A DNA stretch of 5,676 bases from Caryophanales bacterium UBA3375 (GTDB taxonomy: Bacteria; Bacillota_I; Bacilli_A; UBA3375), in NCBI GenBank assembly GCA_002359095.1, contig DEQD01000019.1, positions 1 to 5,676 on the forward strand. The letters are read 5' to 3'. Made by a program: the position numbers and the translations under genes. The stretch's first letter is position 1; each line of letters begins with the position of its first letter. Below, piece after piece: positions 1 to 5,174 of this stretch. The notes beneath the pieces are model-generated. The model worked only from the letters and a program-made list of their open reading frames with translations. It was not told where the DNA came from and did not search any database.

Positions 1-707
1 TAGGGATTAACACTAAAGATATCTCCTGCTTGATAATTACTAATATTAACACTATTAGCATAACTAATAATATTAAGTGTTATATTAATCAAATTGTTAA
101 TTAACTCAATTTCTTCATTAAATCTTTGATCAATTCTTTCAGAACGATTAATAATTTCATTAATATTATTATGTAGTGTTTTTAATGATTCTTCAATTTG
201 GGTAGTATCAATAATACTACTTTCTATTTCAGTATCCATACTATAGATAGTACCACCTAAACACATATGTTTTATTGGATATGTATCTTTTAATAAAGCA
301 ATAGCGTTAAGTGTATTTTCTAAATCTGATTTACTAAATTCAATCCCGTCTTTGGTATTAAGATCATCATATTCATTAAAATTAACATCGCTTATTTCAT
401 CATAACCTTCTGGTTTTGATTGATTTAATTTAGCAAATTCAAAAGCATATAAAGCTGTAATCTTCATATATAAATCAAAAATCATTGTTATATTACTACC
501 TAGAATATTAAATAAATCATTAATAAATAATTTCAAAGATGCAAAAGAACGACCACTAGCATCAGTATTATTAACATATTCTAATGATTCTAATAATATT
601 TGTTGTTTTTCTAATGCTGGTGATATATACTCATAATATCGCCGAGCATTAATATACATATTATTTAAATCATTGTATTTAATTACTAATTCACCATTTA
701 AACTCAT
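1..707 (-). CDS. LXG-like T7SS polymorphic toxin, N-terminal part (partial, runs off left edge)
   Basis: The first 235 residues of a gene that stays open to the left edge, so its C-terminal effector domain is not visible. The ATG at 707 follows a strong GGAGGGGAG ribosome binding site. The visible part is almost entirely helical: a first helix at about residues 5-45, an S-G-R-S-F-A-S-L motif at 51-58 followed by a long hydrophobic helix (about 55-95), and a second coiled-coil-like stretch at about 160-215. A helical hairpin with a central small-residue/Gly turn, placed straight after a WXG100 gene and helper genes, is what LXG-domain toxins of the T7SS look like; the LXG domain is normally about 200 residues and is the export part. 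No signal peptide or membrane segment is seen, as expected for T7SS substrates. The LXG assignment rests on architecture and context more than on a diagnostic motif. The toxic activity cannot be told from this window. Confidence 0.72.
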   Translation of the reverse strand, partial: MSLNGELVIKYNDLNNMYINARRYYEYISPALEKQQILLESLEYVNNTDASGRSFASLKLFINDLFNILGSNITMIFDLYMKITALYAFEFAKLNQSKPEGYDEISDVNFNEYDDLNTKDGIEFSKSDLENTLNAIALLKDTYPIKHMCLGGTIYSMDTEIESSIIDTTQIEESLKTLHNNINEIINRSERIDQRFNEEIELINNLINITLNIISYANSVNISNYQAGDIFSVNP

Positions 708-730
708 CTCCCCTCCAATTATTAATAAAG

Positions 731-762
731 TATTAAAATGTCTCAATTGAGACATTTTAATA
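731..762. repeat. Perfect 32-bp palindrome between WXG100 and LXG-like genes
   Basis: The left arm tattaaaatgtctcaa (731-746) is the exact reverse complement of the right arm (747-762). In the minus-strand transcript it would fold into about 14 bp of stem with an AAUU tetraloop, starting 8 nt after the WXG100 stop codon and ending 23 nt before the toxin ATG. The core GUCUC/GAGAC stem is flanked by A-rich and U-rich tracts inside the stem, like a weak intrinsic terminator, but no clean U run follows. It may act as a partial terminator, as an mRNA-stabilising or processing hairpin that lowers toxin relative to WXG100 expression, or as a binding site for a dimeric regulator. Confidence 0.85.
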
Positions 763-770
763 TTTGTTAA

Positions 771-1055
771 TTATTTTATTTGACTAGCGATATCACCATC
801 AAAGTCTTCAGCATTATCACATACTTGTTGAATTTGAGTTGATATAGTTTGTAATAATTCTGATACTTGAGTTAAAGCACCAGCTCTTACTTCACTAAAT
901 TGTTCACCAAAAGCTTCAGCAGATTGTCCTTCCCAGTTTTCTGGAATACGATCAATAATGCCTTGCATTTTGTTTACTAAGTCATCAAATTCATTTTTTG
1001 CTGAATCTAATTCACTTTTATCTACCATTAGATTATCTACATCTATTTTTATCAT
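771..1055 (-). CDS. WXG100-family T7SS protein (EsxA-like)
   Basis: A 94-residue protein of the size and shape of the WXG100 family: two amphipathic helices joined by a W-E-G turn at residues 41-43 (N-W-E-G-Q-S-A-E-A-F). Family members form helical-hairpin dimers that are exported by, or guide export through, the EssC/EccC ATPase machinery. The C-terminus (residues 78-94) is acidic and lacks a clear YxxxD/E secretion signal; A-E-D-F-D-G-D is the nearest thing. The start is supported by AAAGGAGG eight nt upstream (1064-1071), the best ribosome binding site here, consistent with high expression. It sits directly upstream of the LXG-like gene and downstream of the helper block, so it could be a dedicated partner of that toxin rather than the general housekeeping Esx protein. 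Family assignment is firm; the specific role is inferred. Confidence 0.93.
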   Translation of the reverse strand: MIKIDVDNLMVDKSELDSAKNEFDDLVNKMQGIIDRIPENWEGQSAEAFGEQFSEVRAGALTQVSELLQTISTQIQQVCDNAEDFDGDIASQIK

Positions 1056-1125
1056 TTTGACTGCCTCCTTTCAACTTTTCCCTCCATTTCCCGTGTAAAT
1101 AAATACACACACCAAAGTTTTTAGA
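1056..1125 (-). other. 70-nt intergenic leader of the WXG100 gene
   Basis: The widest gene-free gap in the window. It holds the AAAGGAGG ribosome binding site of the WXG100 gene (1064-1071), a second GGAGGG further upstream, and a short inverted repeat, gtgta/tacac at 1093-1097 and 1104-1108 around a six-base loop. Its size and the change from helper genes to the WXG100 gene make it a reasonable place for an internal promoter or processing site, but I cannot point to a convincing -35/-10 pair. Confidence 0.3.
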
Positions 1126-1737
1126 TTAATTTTTTATTTCGTTTTCTAATTGTTGATCTAATTGTTGAAAGTTAGTGGCATATTGATTCACTATATTAAT
1201 AACATTATTAATCAATTCATCAACTGACACTAACATTTTTCCAATGTTATGATTAATGGTATCTTGATTAACATTATCTTGTACTTGAGAAGAAAAATTA
1301 CTTTTAGTAATCCAATCCTCTGCACCAATAGCATAATTATTTCTTTCTAAATATGATGTTTTAACTGCTTCTAAATTTGTTAATAATGCAGTAGTAAAAT
1401 TTTCATTTAATAAAACTACATTATGTTTAACTGTATCAATAGTTTCTAATCTTTTATTATTTGCATTTATTTCTTCTTCTGCTTTTCCTTTGTCTATTCT
1501 TTTATCGTTTATTTCTTGTTCTTTTGTATCAATATAATTTTGTATAACATCACTTTCTTGTTGCGGAACTACAACACTAGGGTTACCATAATTTATTGAT
1601 TGAACATTTGTTACTTCATTCTCTGCATTTTTAATTTCATTATCAATATTTTTAATTTCTTCTTGTTTAACAGAATTTTGAATATTAATTTCTTTTTTTT
1701 CATTATCTAATTCTGAAATATCTTTAATTTCTTCCAT
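1126..1737 (-). CDS. Coiled-coil helper protein of a T7SS toxin operon
   Basis: A 203-residue protein of unrecognised family. Residues 1-45 and about 62-105 are highly charged, with heptad-like spacing typical of coiled coils. They are separated by a loop with N-P-S-V-V-V-P-Q-Q at 52-60, suggesting an antiparallel helical hairpin. Residues 106-203 form a second helical region with one Trp (W142) and an Asn/Gln-rich end. It has no cysteine, signal peptide or membrane segment. The ATG lies one base after the upstream stop codon and its AAAGGA ribosome binding site is inside the end of that upstream gene, so translation is probably coupled. LXG toxin operons usually carry small helical partners (Lap or DUF5082/DUF5344-like proteins) upstream of the toxin, needed for its stability or export; position and build fit that role, but this is inference. 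The visible helical pattern resembles the LXG export region itself. Confidence 0.85.
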   Translation of the reverse strand: MEEIKDISELDNEKKEINIQNSVKQEEIKNIDNEIKNAENEVTNVQSINYGNPSVVVPQQESDVIQNYIDTKEQEINDKRIDKGKAEEEINANNKRLETIDTVKHNVVLLNENFTTALLTNLEAVKTSYLERNNYAIGAEDWITKSNFSSQVQDNVNQDTINHNIGKMLVSVDELINNVINIVNQYATNFQQLDQQLENEIKN

Positions 1738-1738
1738 A

Positions 1739-2059
1739 CTACCATCCTTTATTATTATTTCCTTTTTTTAATCTTCTAAATTGATTATCACTACACGCCT
1801 TAATAATTTGTTTTCTTAACTCATATTCAATTTCACTATCTGGTGGAGATGACAATACTCTTGCGATATCTTCTTGATAAAAATACAATAAACTTTCATC
1901 ATACATACCTTCAGGAAACATTATTGCTCCATAATCATAATAAACTGCATCATTTGGATTATCTCCAACTAATATAGCCCTACATACAATCATAATTTCT
2001 TTACTACTTCCTCTTAATTGCACTACACTTCCTACATTTAATACTTCATCTTTTATCAT
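1739..2059 (-). CDS. DUF4176-like T7SS-associated protein, copy C
   Basis: A 106-residue protein, third in transcription order of three paralogues in this block. It shows the DUF4176-type pattern: V-G-S-V-V-Q-L-R-G near residue 9, I-M-I-V-C-R, D-Y-G-A, then F-P-E-G and an E-D-I-A-R-V-L-S-S-P-P motif before a charged helical tail ending in G-W. The first two thirds should be a small beta-rich fold, the last third a helix. DUF4176 proteins are commonly found next to LXG toxins and WXG100 proteins; their biochemical role is unknown to me. This copy has Cys where the others have Gly in the I-V-G-R motif. The ATG has AAGGAG upstream. The stop is one base from the next start and the tail encodes the next gene's ribosome binding site. 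Family call is from memory of the motif pattern. Confidence 0.87.
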   Translation of the reverse strand: MIKDEVLNVGSVVQLRGSSKEIMIVCRAILVGDNPNDAVYYDYGAIMFPEGMYDESLLYFYQEDIARVLSSPPDSEIEYELRKQIIKACSDNQFRRLKKGNNNKGW

Positions 2060-2068
2060 AATTTCTCC

Positions 2069-2398
2069 TTACAAACTAATTAATTTTAATTGTTTTAGAT
2101 AAAACAACCTTTGATTAATTTCATCTAAAACATCTTGAATTTTATCTAGATATATTTTTTTTAATTCAAAATAATTAGCTAAATCAGTGCTTGATATTTT
2201 ATCTTTTAACTTACCTTTCCAACCAATCAAATCATGTGATTCATGCCACAAATTACTTTCGGTACTACAAAATGATCCTTCCATTGTTTTTATTTCTTCT
2301 TCCATTAATGTTAAAGTCTCCGTTATTATTTTTTTATATTCTTCTAACTTGTTTATTTCTTCTTTAATTTTTTCCTTATCTTCTGTATTAATTAACAT
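2069..2398 (-). CDS. Small helical WXG-like partner protein
   Basis: A 109-residue, wholly helical protein. Residues 4-40 form a charged amphipathic helix. A turn region around 41-62 holds C44, W51 and an I-G-W-K-G motif (W60-K-G62), and residues 63-105 form a second helix with regularly spaced Leu/Ile. Length, helical hairpin shape and a central W-x-G are those of the WXG100 superfamily, including the YwqH/DUF5082-like and Lap-type proteins that accompany LXG toxins. I infer that it binds the N-terminal helices of a nearby LXG toxin. It has AAAGGAG five nt before the ATG, starts 9 nt after the upstream DUF4176 gene and is followed 9 nt later by another one, so it sits between two paralogues. 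No function beyond this can be read from the sequence. Confidence 0.82.
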   Translation of the reverse strand: MLINTEDKEKIKEEINKLEEYKKIITETLTLMEEEIKTMEGSFCSTESNLWHESHDLIGWKGKLKDKISSTDLANYFELKKIYLDKIQDVLDEINQRLFYLKQLKLISL

Positions 2399-2407
2399 CT
2401 TACTCCT

Positions 2408-2716
2408 TTACCACTCTTCATTTTCTTCTTTTTTAAACATTTGATATTCTTTACTTGCTTTAATAATATCTTTTTTAAGTAAATCTTCAAAATCTGATTT
2501 AGGTGGATAATACACAACTTTAACAATATCTTCATTATTAAAATAGAATAAATTGTTATCTATTATTCCTTGAGGATAAAAACATCCTGAATAATCATTA
2601 TATACTTTTTCGAATCCAACATCACTTAATAGTGCTCTTCCTATAATCAATATTTGATGATTAACTCCTTTTATCTCAACGATACTTCCTATTGGTAATA
2701 TTTCTTCTTTTTTCAT
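2408..2716 (-). CDS. DUF4176-like T7SS-associated protein, copy B
   Basis: A 102-residue paralogue of the neighbouring DUF4176-like proteins: I-G-S-I-V-E-I-K-G, I-L-I-I-G-R, N-D-Y-S-G, Y-P-Q-G-I-I-D and D-I-V-K-V-V-Y-Y-P-P, then a lysine-rich helix ending in E-E-W. It has drifted more than the other two copies, with Y-Y-P-P in place of S-S-P-P and Q for E in the Y-P-E-G motif. The frame is open eight codons further up to a TTG at 2740, but I start at the ATG at 2716 because AGGAG lies just before it and the sibling proteins begin at the same place. The stop codon TAA is followed directly by the AGGAG of the helical protein gene. Confidence 0.87.
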   Translation of the reverse strand: MKKEEILPIGSIVEIKGVNHQILIIGRALLSDVGFEKVYNDYSGCFYPQGIIDNNLFYFNNEDIVKVVYYPPKSDFEDLLKKDIIKASKEYQMFKKEENEEW

Positions 2717-2720
2717 ATTT

Positions 2721-2725
2721 CTCCT
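2721..2725 (-). promoter_or_regulatory. Ribosome binding site fixing the start at 2716
   Basis: AGGAG lies four bases before the ATG at 2716. It favours this start over the in-frame TTG at 2740, which falls inside the end of the preceding gene and has no comparable site. Confidence 0.75.
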
Positions 2726-2730
2726 AACCT

Positions 2731-3051
2731 TTATTTCCAACCTGGATTGTTTTTTCTTAATTCTTCTTTTTCTGTTTTCCTTTTACTTATGATGTCTTTT
2801 ATACATCGAGTTAAATCTTCTTCTCCATCTACAGGAGGTGGAGAAGATAAAACTCTTGAAATACTATCATGATCAAAATAGATTAAATTCTCATCTAATA
2901 TTCCTTCAGGATAATAAACTCCTGCATAATCACTATAATGTTGATTATTTCTATCATTAACCATTAGACATCTACCCACTATCATTATTTTTTTAGTATT
3001 TCCTATTAATTGAATAATAGAACCAACCCTTAATATTTTTATATTCTCCAT
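2731..3051 (-). CDS. DUF4176-like T7SS-associated protein, copy A
   Basis: A 106-residue protein, first in transcription order of the three DUF4176-like copies and the first gene of the helper block after the SUKH array. It carries V-G-S-I-I-Q-L-I-G (9-17), I-M-I-V-G-R (22-27), D-Y-A-G-V-Y-Y-P-E-G (41-50), and a S-R-V-L-S-S-P-P motif, then a charged helix ending N-N-P-G-W-K. It is closest to copy C, with which it shares the V-L-S-S-P-P block. The start is placed at the ATG at 3051 behind AAAGGAAG, not at the in-frame TTG ten codons upstream. Separated by 46 bases from the end of SUKH-3, it probably marks the start of the next toxin operon, though I see no convincing promoter in the gap. Cytoplasmic; role unknown. 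Confidence 0.87.
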   Translation of the reverse strand: MENIKILRVGSIIQLIGNTKKIMIVGRCLMVNDRNNQHYSDYAGVYYPEGILDENLIYFDHDSISRVLSSPPPVDGEEDLTRCIKDIISKRKTEKEELRKNNPGWK

Positions 3052-3056
3052 ATATA

Positions 3057-3064
3057 CTTCCTTT
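3057..3064 (-). promoter_or_regulatory. Ribosome binding site fixing the start at 3051
   Basis: AAAGGAAG sits five bases before the ATG at 3051. The alternative TTG at 3081 lacks such a site and would add ten residues absent from the sibling proteins. Confidence 0.7.
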
Positions 3065-3097
3065 ATTAAATTATTTTTCAAACTTTAATAATAATTA

Positions 3098-3688
3098 CTA
3101 ATCAAGTATAACTGGTTCTAATTTAAGATCTTTATACTTTTCATATCGTTCTTGCCAATGGTTGATTAATTCTTCATTAATTTCTTTACCCCAACCTTTG
3201 TTGTTCATATATTCTATATTTTCTTCTACACTACCAACATAAAAATTAGGGGTTTTAGCTAAGTAAACAAAATCTTTAAAACTACTAGCAACAAAGCAAT
3301 ACCCTTGACGATCTTCATTCATATAATATATTGTTCTAAATTCATTACTATTTGGATTTACTCCAATATAATATCTTGAACCAAACCAATCTCCGATTGT
3401 AAAAAATCCATCTGATAAAGATTCAAAAAATTCATCTACTATTGCTGAAACACCACTATTCATTAAAAAATTAATATTAGCTGTATTTTTTGCTCTACCC
3501 ACTCCATATAAGGAATTAAGTCCGAAGCTAAAATCTCTAAAATATATAGTTGTATTTGGTGTCCATCCTCCATTATACTTGATTAAAAATTGTTTATAAT
3601 CATCTGGAAATACAATTCCTAATTGTTGTTCTAATTCTTTTAAACAATTACTTACTCCTGTAATATCATTAGGTCTAATTTGTAACAT
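3098..3688 (-). CDS. SUKH (SMI1/KNR4) family immunity protein, copy 3
   Basis: A 196-residue protein of the SUKH superfamily, which contains immunity proteins that bind and block nuclease and other toxins of polymorphic toxin systems. The family signature is clear: L-G-I-V-F-P-D-D-Y-K-Q-F-L (23-35) followed by Y-N-G-G-W (38-42), then a beta-rich core with G-D-W-F-G and A-S-S-F-K-D-F, and a helical C-terminus ending E-P-V-I-L-D. It aligns without gaps to SUKH-1 over its first third but is clearly more diverged afterwards, so it probably answers a different nuclease variant. The ATG has AAGGAG upstream. Its first 37 bases overlap the preceding 80-residue ORF. The toxin it was paired with is reduced to that ORF, so it may now be an orphan immunity gene protecting against toxins of neighbours. 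Target is inferred. Confidence 0.93.
   Translation of the reverse strand: MLQIRPNDITGVSNCLKELEQQLGIVFPDDYKQFLIKYNGGWTPNTTIYFRDFSFGLNSLYGVGRAKNTANINFLMNSGVSAIVDEFFESLSDGFFTIGDWFGSRYYIGVNPNSNEFRTIYYMNEDRQGYCFVASSFKDFVYLAKTPNFYVGSVEENIEYMNNKGWGKEINEELINHWQERYEKYKDLKLEPVILD
3557..3601 (+). repeat. 45-bp direct repeat shared by SUKH-3 and SUKH-2 (copy 1)
   Basis: Identical base for base to 4411-4455. It encodes the D-Y-K-Q-F-L to W-T-P segment of the SUKH fold. The matching stretch of SUKH-1 (5043-5087) differs at about six positions. Confidence 0.9.
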
Positions 3689-3894
3689 AATACTCCTTTT
3701 TTATGTAAACATTTTTTTATTTCTTCAGGTATAAACTCTACTTTACCACTTGCATTATCTATATATACCACATAACTCTCTTCGTTATCTGGAAAATCTA
3801 TTCTTCTAGTATTTATTAAATGTAGATAATGTTTTTTATCTATATCTACATTTCCTGGTAACGGATTTTTTTCTTTTTTATTTTTCTTAAACAT
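3652..3894 (-). CDS. Orphan, histidine-less HNH-type toxin-domain relic (80 aa)
   Basis: An 80-residue ORF with its own start signals: ATG with GGAG seven bases upstream, and in-frame stops just before. Residues 11-68 align without gaps to the last part of the toxin nuclease domain at 5161-5676: L-P-G-N against L-T-G-N, R-I-D-F-P against G-I-D-Y-P, Y-V at the same place, and F-I-P-E-E-I against W-I-P-E-D-I; I count 16 identities in 58. The nuclease histidines are gone: the H-H pair reads Y-I (44-45) and the I-H reads I-K (59-60), although a H-K-K-G remains at 64-67. After that the frame slips and the ORF runs 37 bases into SUKH-3; in the other frame the expected toxin ending Y-V-T-N-stop is still present at 3675-3689. 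It may be a decaying toxin tip, or a retained inactive protein that has acquired a start. The N-terminal ten residues are lysine-rich. Homology is well supported; that it makes a functional protein is uncertain. Confidence 0.6.
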   Translation of the reverse strand: MFKKNKKEKNPLPGNVDIDKKHYLHLINTRRIDFPDNEESYVVYIDNASGKVEFIPEEIKKCLHKKGVLCYKLDLMILQE

Positions 3895-3948
3895 AATATT
3901 CTCCTTCTATATATTTTAAATTTTATAATTAAATAAGCTTAATAATTT

Positions 3949-4541
3949 TTAATATATTATTACAGGAACTAATTTTATATCTTTACGTTCTTCATAAATT
4001 TTTTCCCATCTTTTTATTAATGAAGGAGTTAATTTATCTTCTTTTCCTTTTTCTTTATAGATTCTAATATTTTCCTCAGCTGTATTTACATGAAAATCTG
4101 GCGTTCTTGCTTTTTGACTTAGTTCTTTAAAACTACTGCATACATATATGTAATCATCATCGTCAACTCGATCCATAGTATATATACTTCCATATTTATC
4201 AGACCCTTCGTCTATATTCACATAAAACTTTGATCCAAAATAATCTCCGATATTTAAGAATCCATTTTCTAAATCTTCAAAAAATTCTTCGCGAATCACA
4301 TCAACTGAATTATTAATGTAATAACTAAAGTTCATAGCACCTTCAGCCTTATTAACTCCATTTAATCCATTGATTCCATAATCAAAATCATTAAAATATA
4401 TTTTTGTACCTGGTGTCCATCCTCCATTATACTTGATTAAAAATTGTTTATAATCTTCCGGTAAAACAATATTTAAATCTTCTTCTAATTTAATAATATG
4501 TTCCGCTACTTGTCTGTATTATTAGGCTCAATCTGCAACAT
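3949..4541 (-). pseudogene. SUKH (SMI1/KNR4) immunity gene, copy 2, broken by a frameshift
   Basis: A close paralogue of SUKH-1. The reading starts at the ATG at 4541 behind GGGAGG (4545-4550) with M-L-Q-I-E-P-N-N-T-D-K and then hits TAG at 4508-4506. The rest of the gene is intact in another frame: A-E-H-I-I-K-L-E-E-D-L-N-I-V-L-P-E-D-Y-K onward to V-P-V-I-I-Y. Inserting one base near 4509-4511 restores 197 residues, exactly the length of SUKH-1, so a single-base deletion is the simplest cause. Internal ATG restart at 4335 would give 128 residues lacking the P-x-D-Y/N-G-G core, so the protein is probably not functional. A sequencing error is possible, but decay fits the toxin scar just upstream. 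The C-terminal half matches SUKH-1 very closely (C-S-S-F-K-E-L-S-Q-K-A-R-T-P-D-F). Confidence 0.87.
4411..4455 (+). repeat. 45-bp direct repeat shared by SUKH-2 and SUKH-3 (copy 2)
   Basis: Identical to 3557-3601 although the two genes are otherwise clearly diverged. Discussed as a likely gene-conversion tract. Confidence 0.9.
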
Positions 4542-4572
4542 AATCCTCCCTAAAATTAAATCCACCCTTATG
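4528..4572 (-). pseudogene. Scar of a toxin gene 3' end (14 codons plus stop)
   Basis: In the short gap between SUKH-1 and SUKH-2 the minus strand encodes H-K-G-G-F-N-F-R-E-D-Y-V-A-D-stop. The intact toxin ends H-K-G-G-F-S-L-G-G-N-Y-V-A-D-stop. The TGA overlaps the SUKH-2 start by 14 nt, exactly as the intact toxin overlaps SUKH-1. The similarity stops at the conserved H-K-G-G, eight bases after the SUKH-1 stop codon. This is best read as the remnant left when a toxin-tip/immunity cassette was displaced or duplicated. It also supplies the ribosome binding site of SUKH-2. Confidence 0.83.
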
Positions 4573-4580
4573 TTCTATAA

Positions 4581-5174
4581 TTAATCAATTATTACTGGAA
4601 CTAATTTTATATCTTTATATTTATCATATTGTTCTTCCCATAAATTAATTAATTCTGGAGTTATTCTATCCTCCCAACCATTTTCTTTGAATCTTTGTAT
4701 ATTTTCTTTAACCGTATGAACTTTAAAATCTGGCGTCCTTGCTTTTTGACTTAGTTCTTTAAAGCTACTACACACATATATGAAACCATCATCATCTACA
4801 CGGTCCATACAATATATAGATCCATATTTATCTGATTTTTTATCTATATTAATATAATAATTTGGTCCTAAATTACTACCAATATTAAGAAATCCATTAT
4901 CTAAATCCTCAAAAAATTCATGGCGAATTACATCATTTGCATCGTTTATAAAGTAATTAAAATTAGAAGTTCCTTCTGCTTTATTTACTCCATTAAAACC
5001 TTCAATTCCATAATCAAAATCATTAAAGTATATTTTTGTTCCAGGTGTCCAACCACCATTATATTTGATCAAGAATTGTTTATAATCTTTTGGTATCACA
5101 ATATTTAACTCTCTCTCTAGTTGAATAATATATTCTTCAACGTTTTCTGTGTTATATGGTTCAATCTGCAACAT
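4581..5174 (-). CDS. SUKH (SMI1/KNR4) family immunity protein, copy 1 (cognate to the upstream nuclease)
   Basis: A 197-residue SUKH-superfamily protein with the family core L-N-I-V-I-P-K-D-Y-K-Q-F-L (23-35) and Y-N-G-G-W-T-P-G-T (38-46), an alpha/beta middle with R-V-D-D-D-G-F-I-Y-V-C-S-S-F, and a helical C-terminus ending V-P-V-I-I-D. No signal peptide, so it acts in the cytoplasm, as an immunity protein against a nuclease should. I place the start at the ATG at 5174, not eight codons earlier, because GGGAGG (5180-5185) lies five bases before it and both paralogues start with the same M-L-Q-I. The gene overlaps the toxin end by 14 nt, the classic toxin-immunity arrangement with translational coupling, so it is most likely the cognate antidote. 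SUKH proteins are known to pair often with HNH/Endo VII nucleases, which agrees with the upstream domain. Confidence 0.94.
   Translation of the reverse strand: MLQIEPYNTENVEEYIIQLERELNIVIPKDYKQFLIKYNGGWTPGTKIYFNDFDYGIEGFNGVNKAEGTSNFNYFINDANDVIRHEFFEDLDNGFLNIGSNLGPNYYINIDKKSDKYGSIYCMDRVDDDGFIYVCSSFKELSQKARTPDFKVHTVKENIQRFKENGWEDRITPELINLWEEQYDKYKDIKLVPVIID

Noticed and set aside
1052..1087. Eleven-codon leader ORF whose TGA overlaps the WXG100 ATG
   Set aside because: Tempting as a coupling peptide, but it has no proper ribosome binding site at the right distance and consists largely of the purine-rich binding sites of the WXG100 gene itself.
1093..1108. Short inverted repeat gtgta/tacac as a terminator
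   Set aside because: A five-base stem with a six-base AT loop and no U run is too weak to call a terminator.
2187..2444. 85-residue plus-strand open frame
   Set aside because: Antisense to the 109-residue helical gene and the end of DUF4176 copy B, which have good starts and family features; composition is the low-complexity Ser/Ile/Leu mix expected of a shadow frame.
3895..3948. Possible promoter (TATAAA-like) in the AT-rich gap before the 80-residue ORF
   Set aside because: In DNA this AT-rich such boxes appear by chance, and no -35 element at a proper distance could be found.
3949..4335. Stand-alone 128-residue protein from the ATG at 4335
   Set aside because: It is the second part of frameshifted SUKH-2; there is no ribosome binding site, and the core P-x-D-Y/N-G-G region lies upstream in the same frame.
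4920..5108. 62-residue plus-strand open frame
   Set aside because: Lies wholly antisense to SUKH-1, with no ribosome binding site and no recognisable content.
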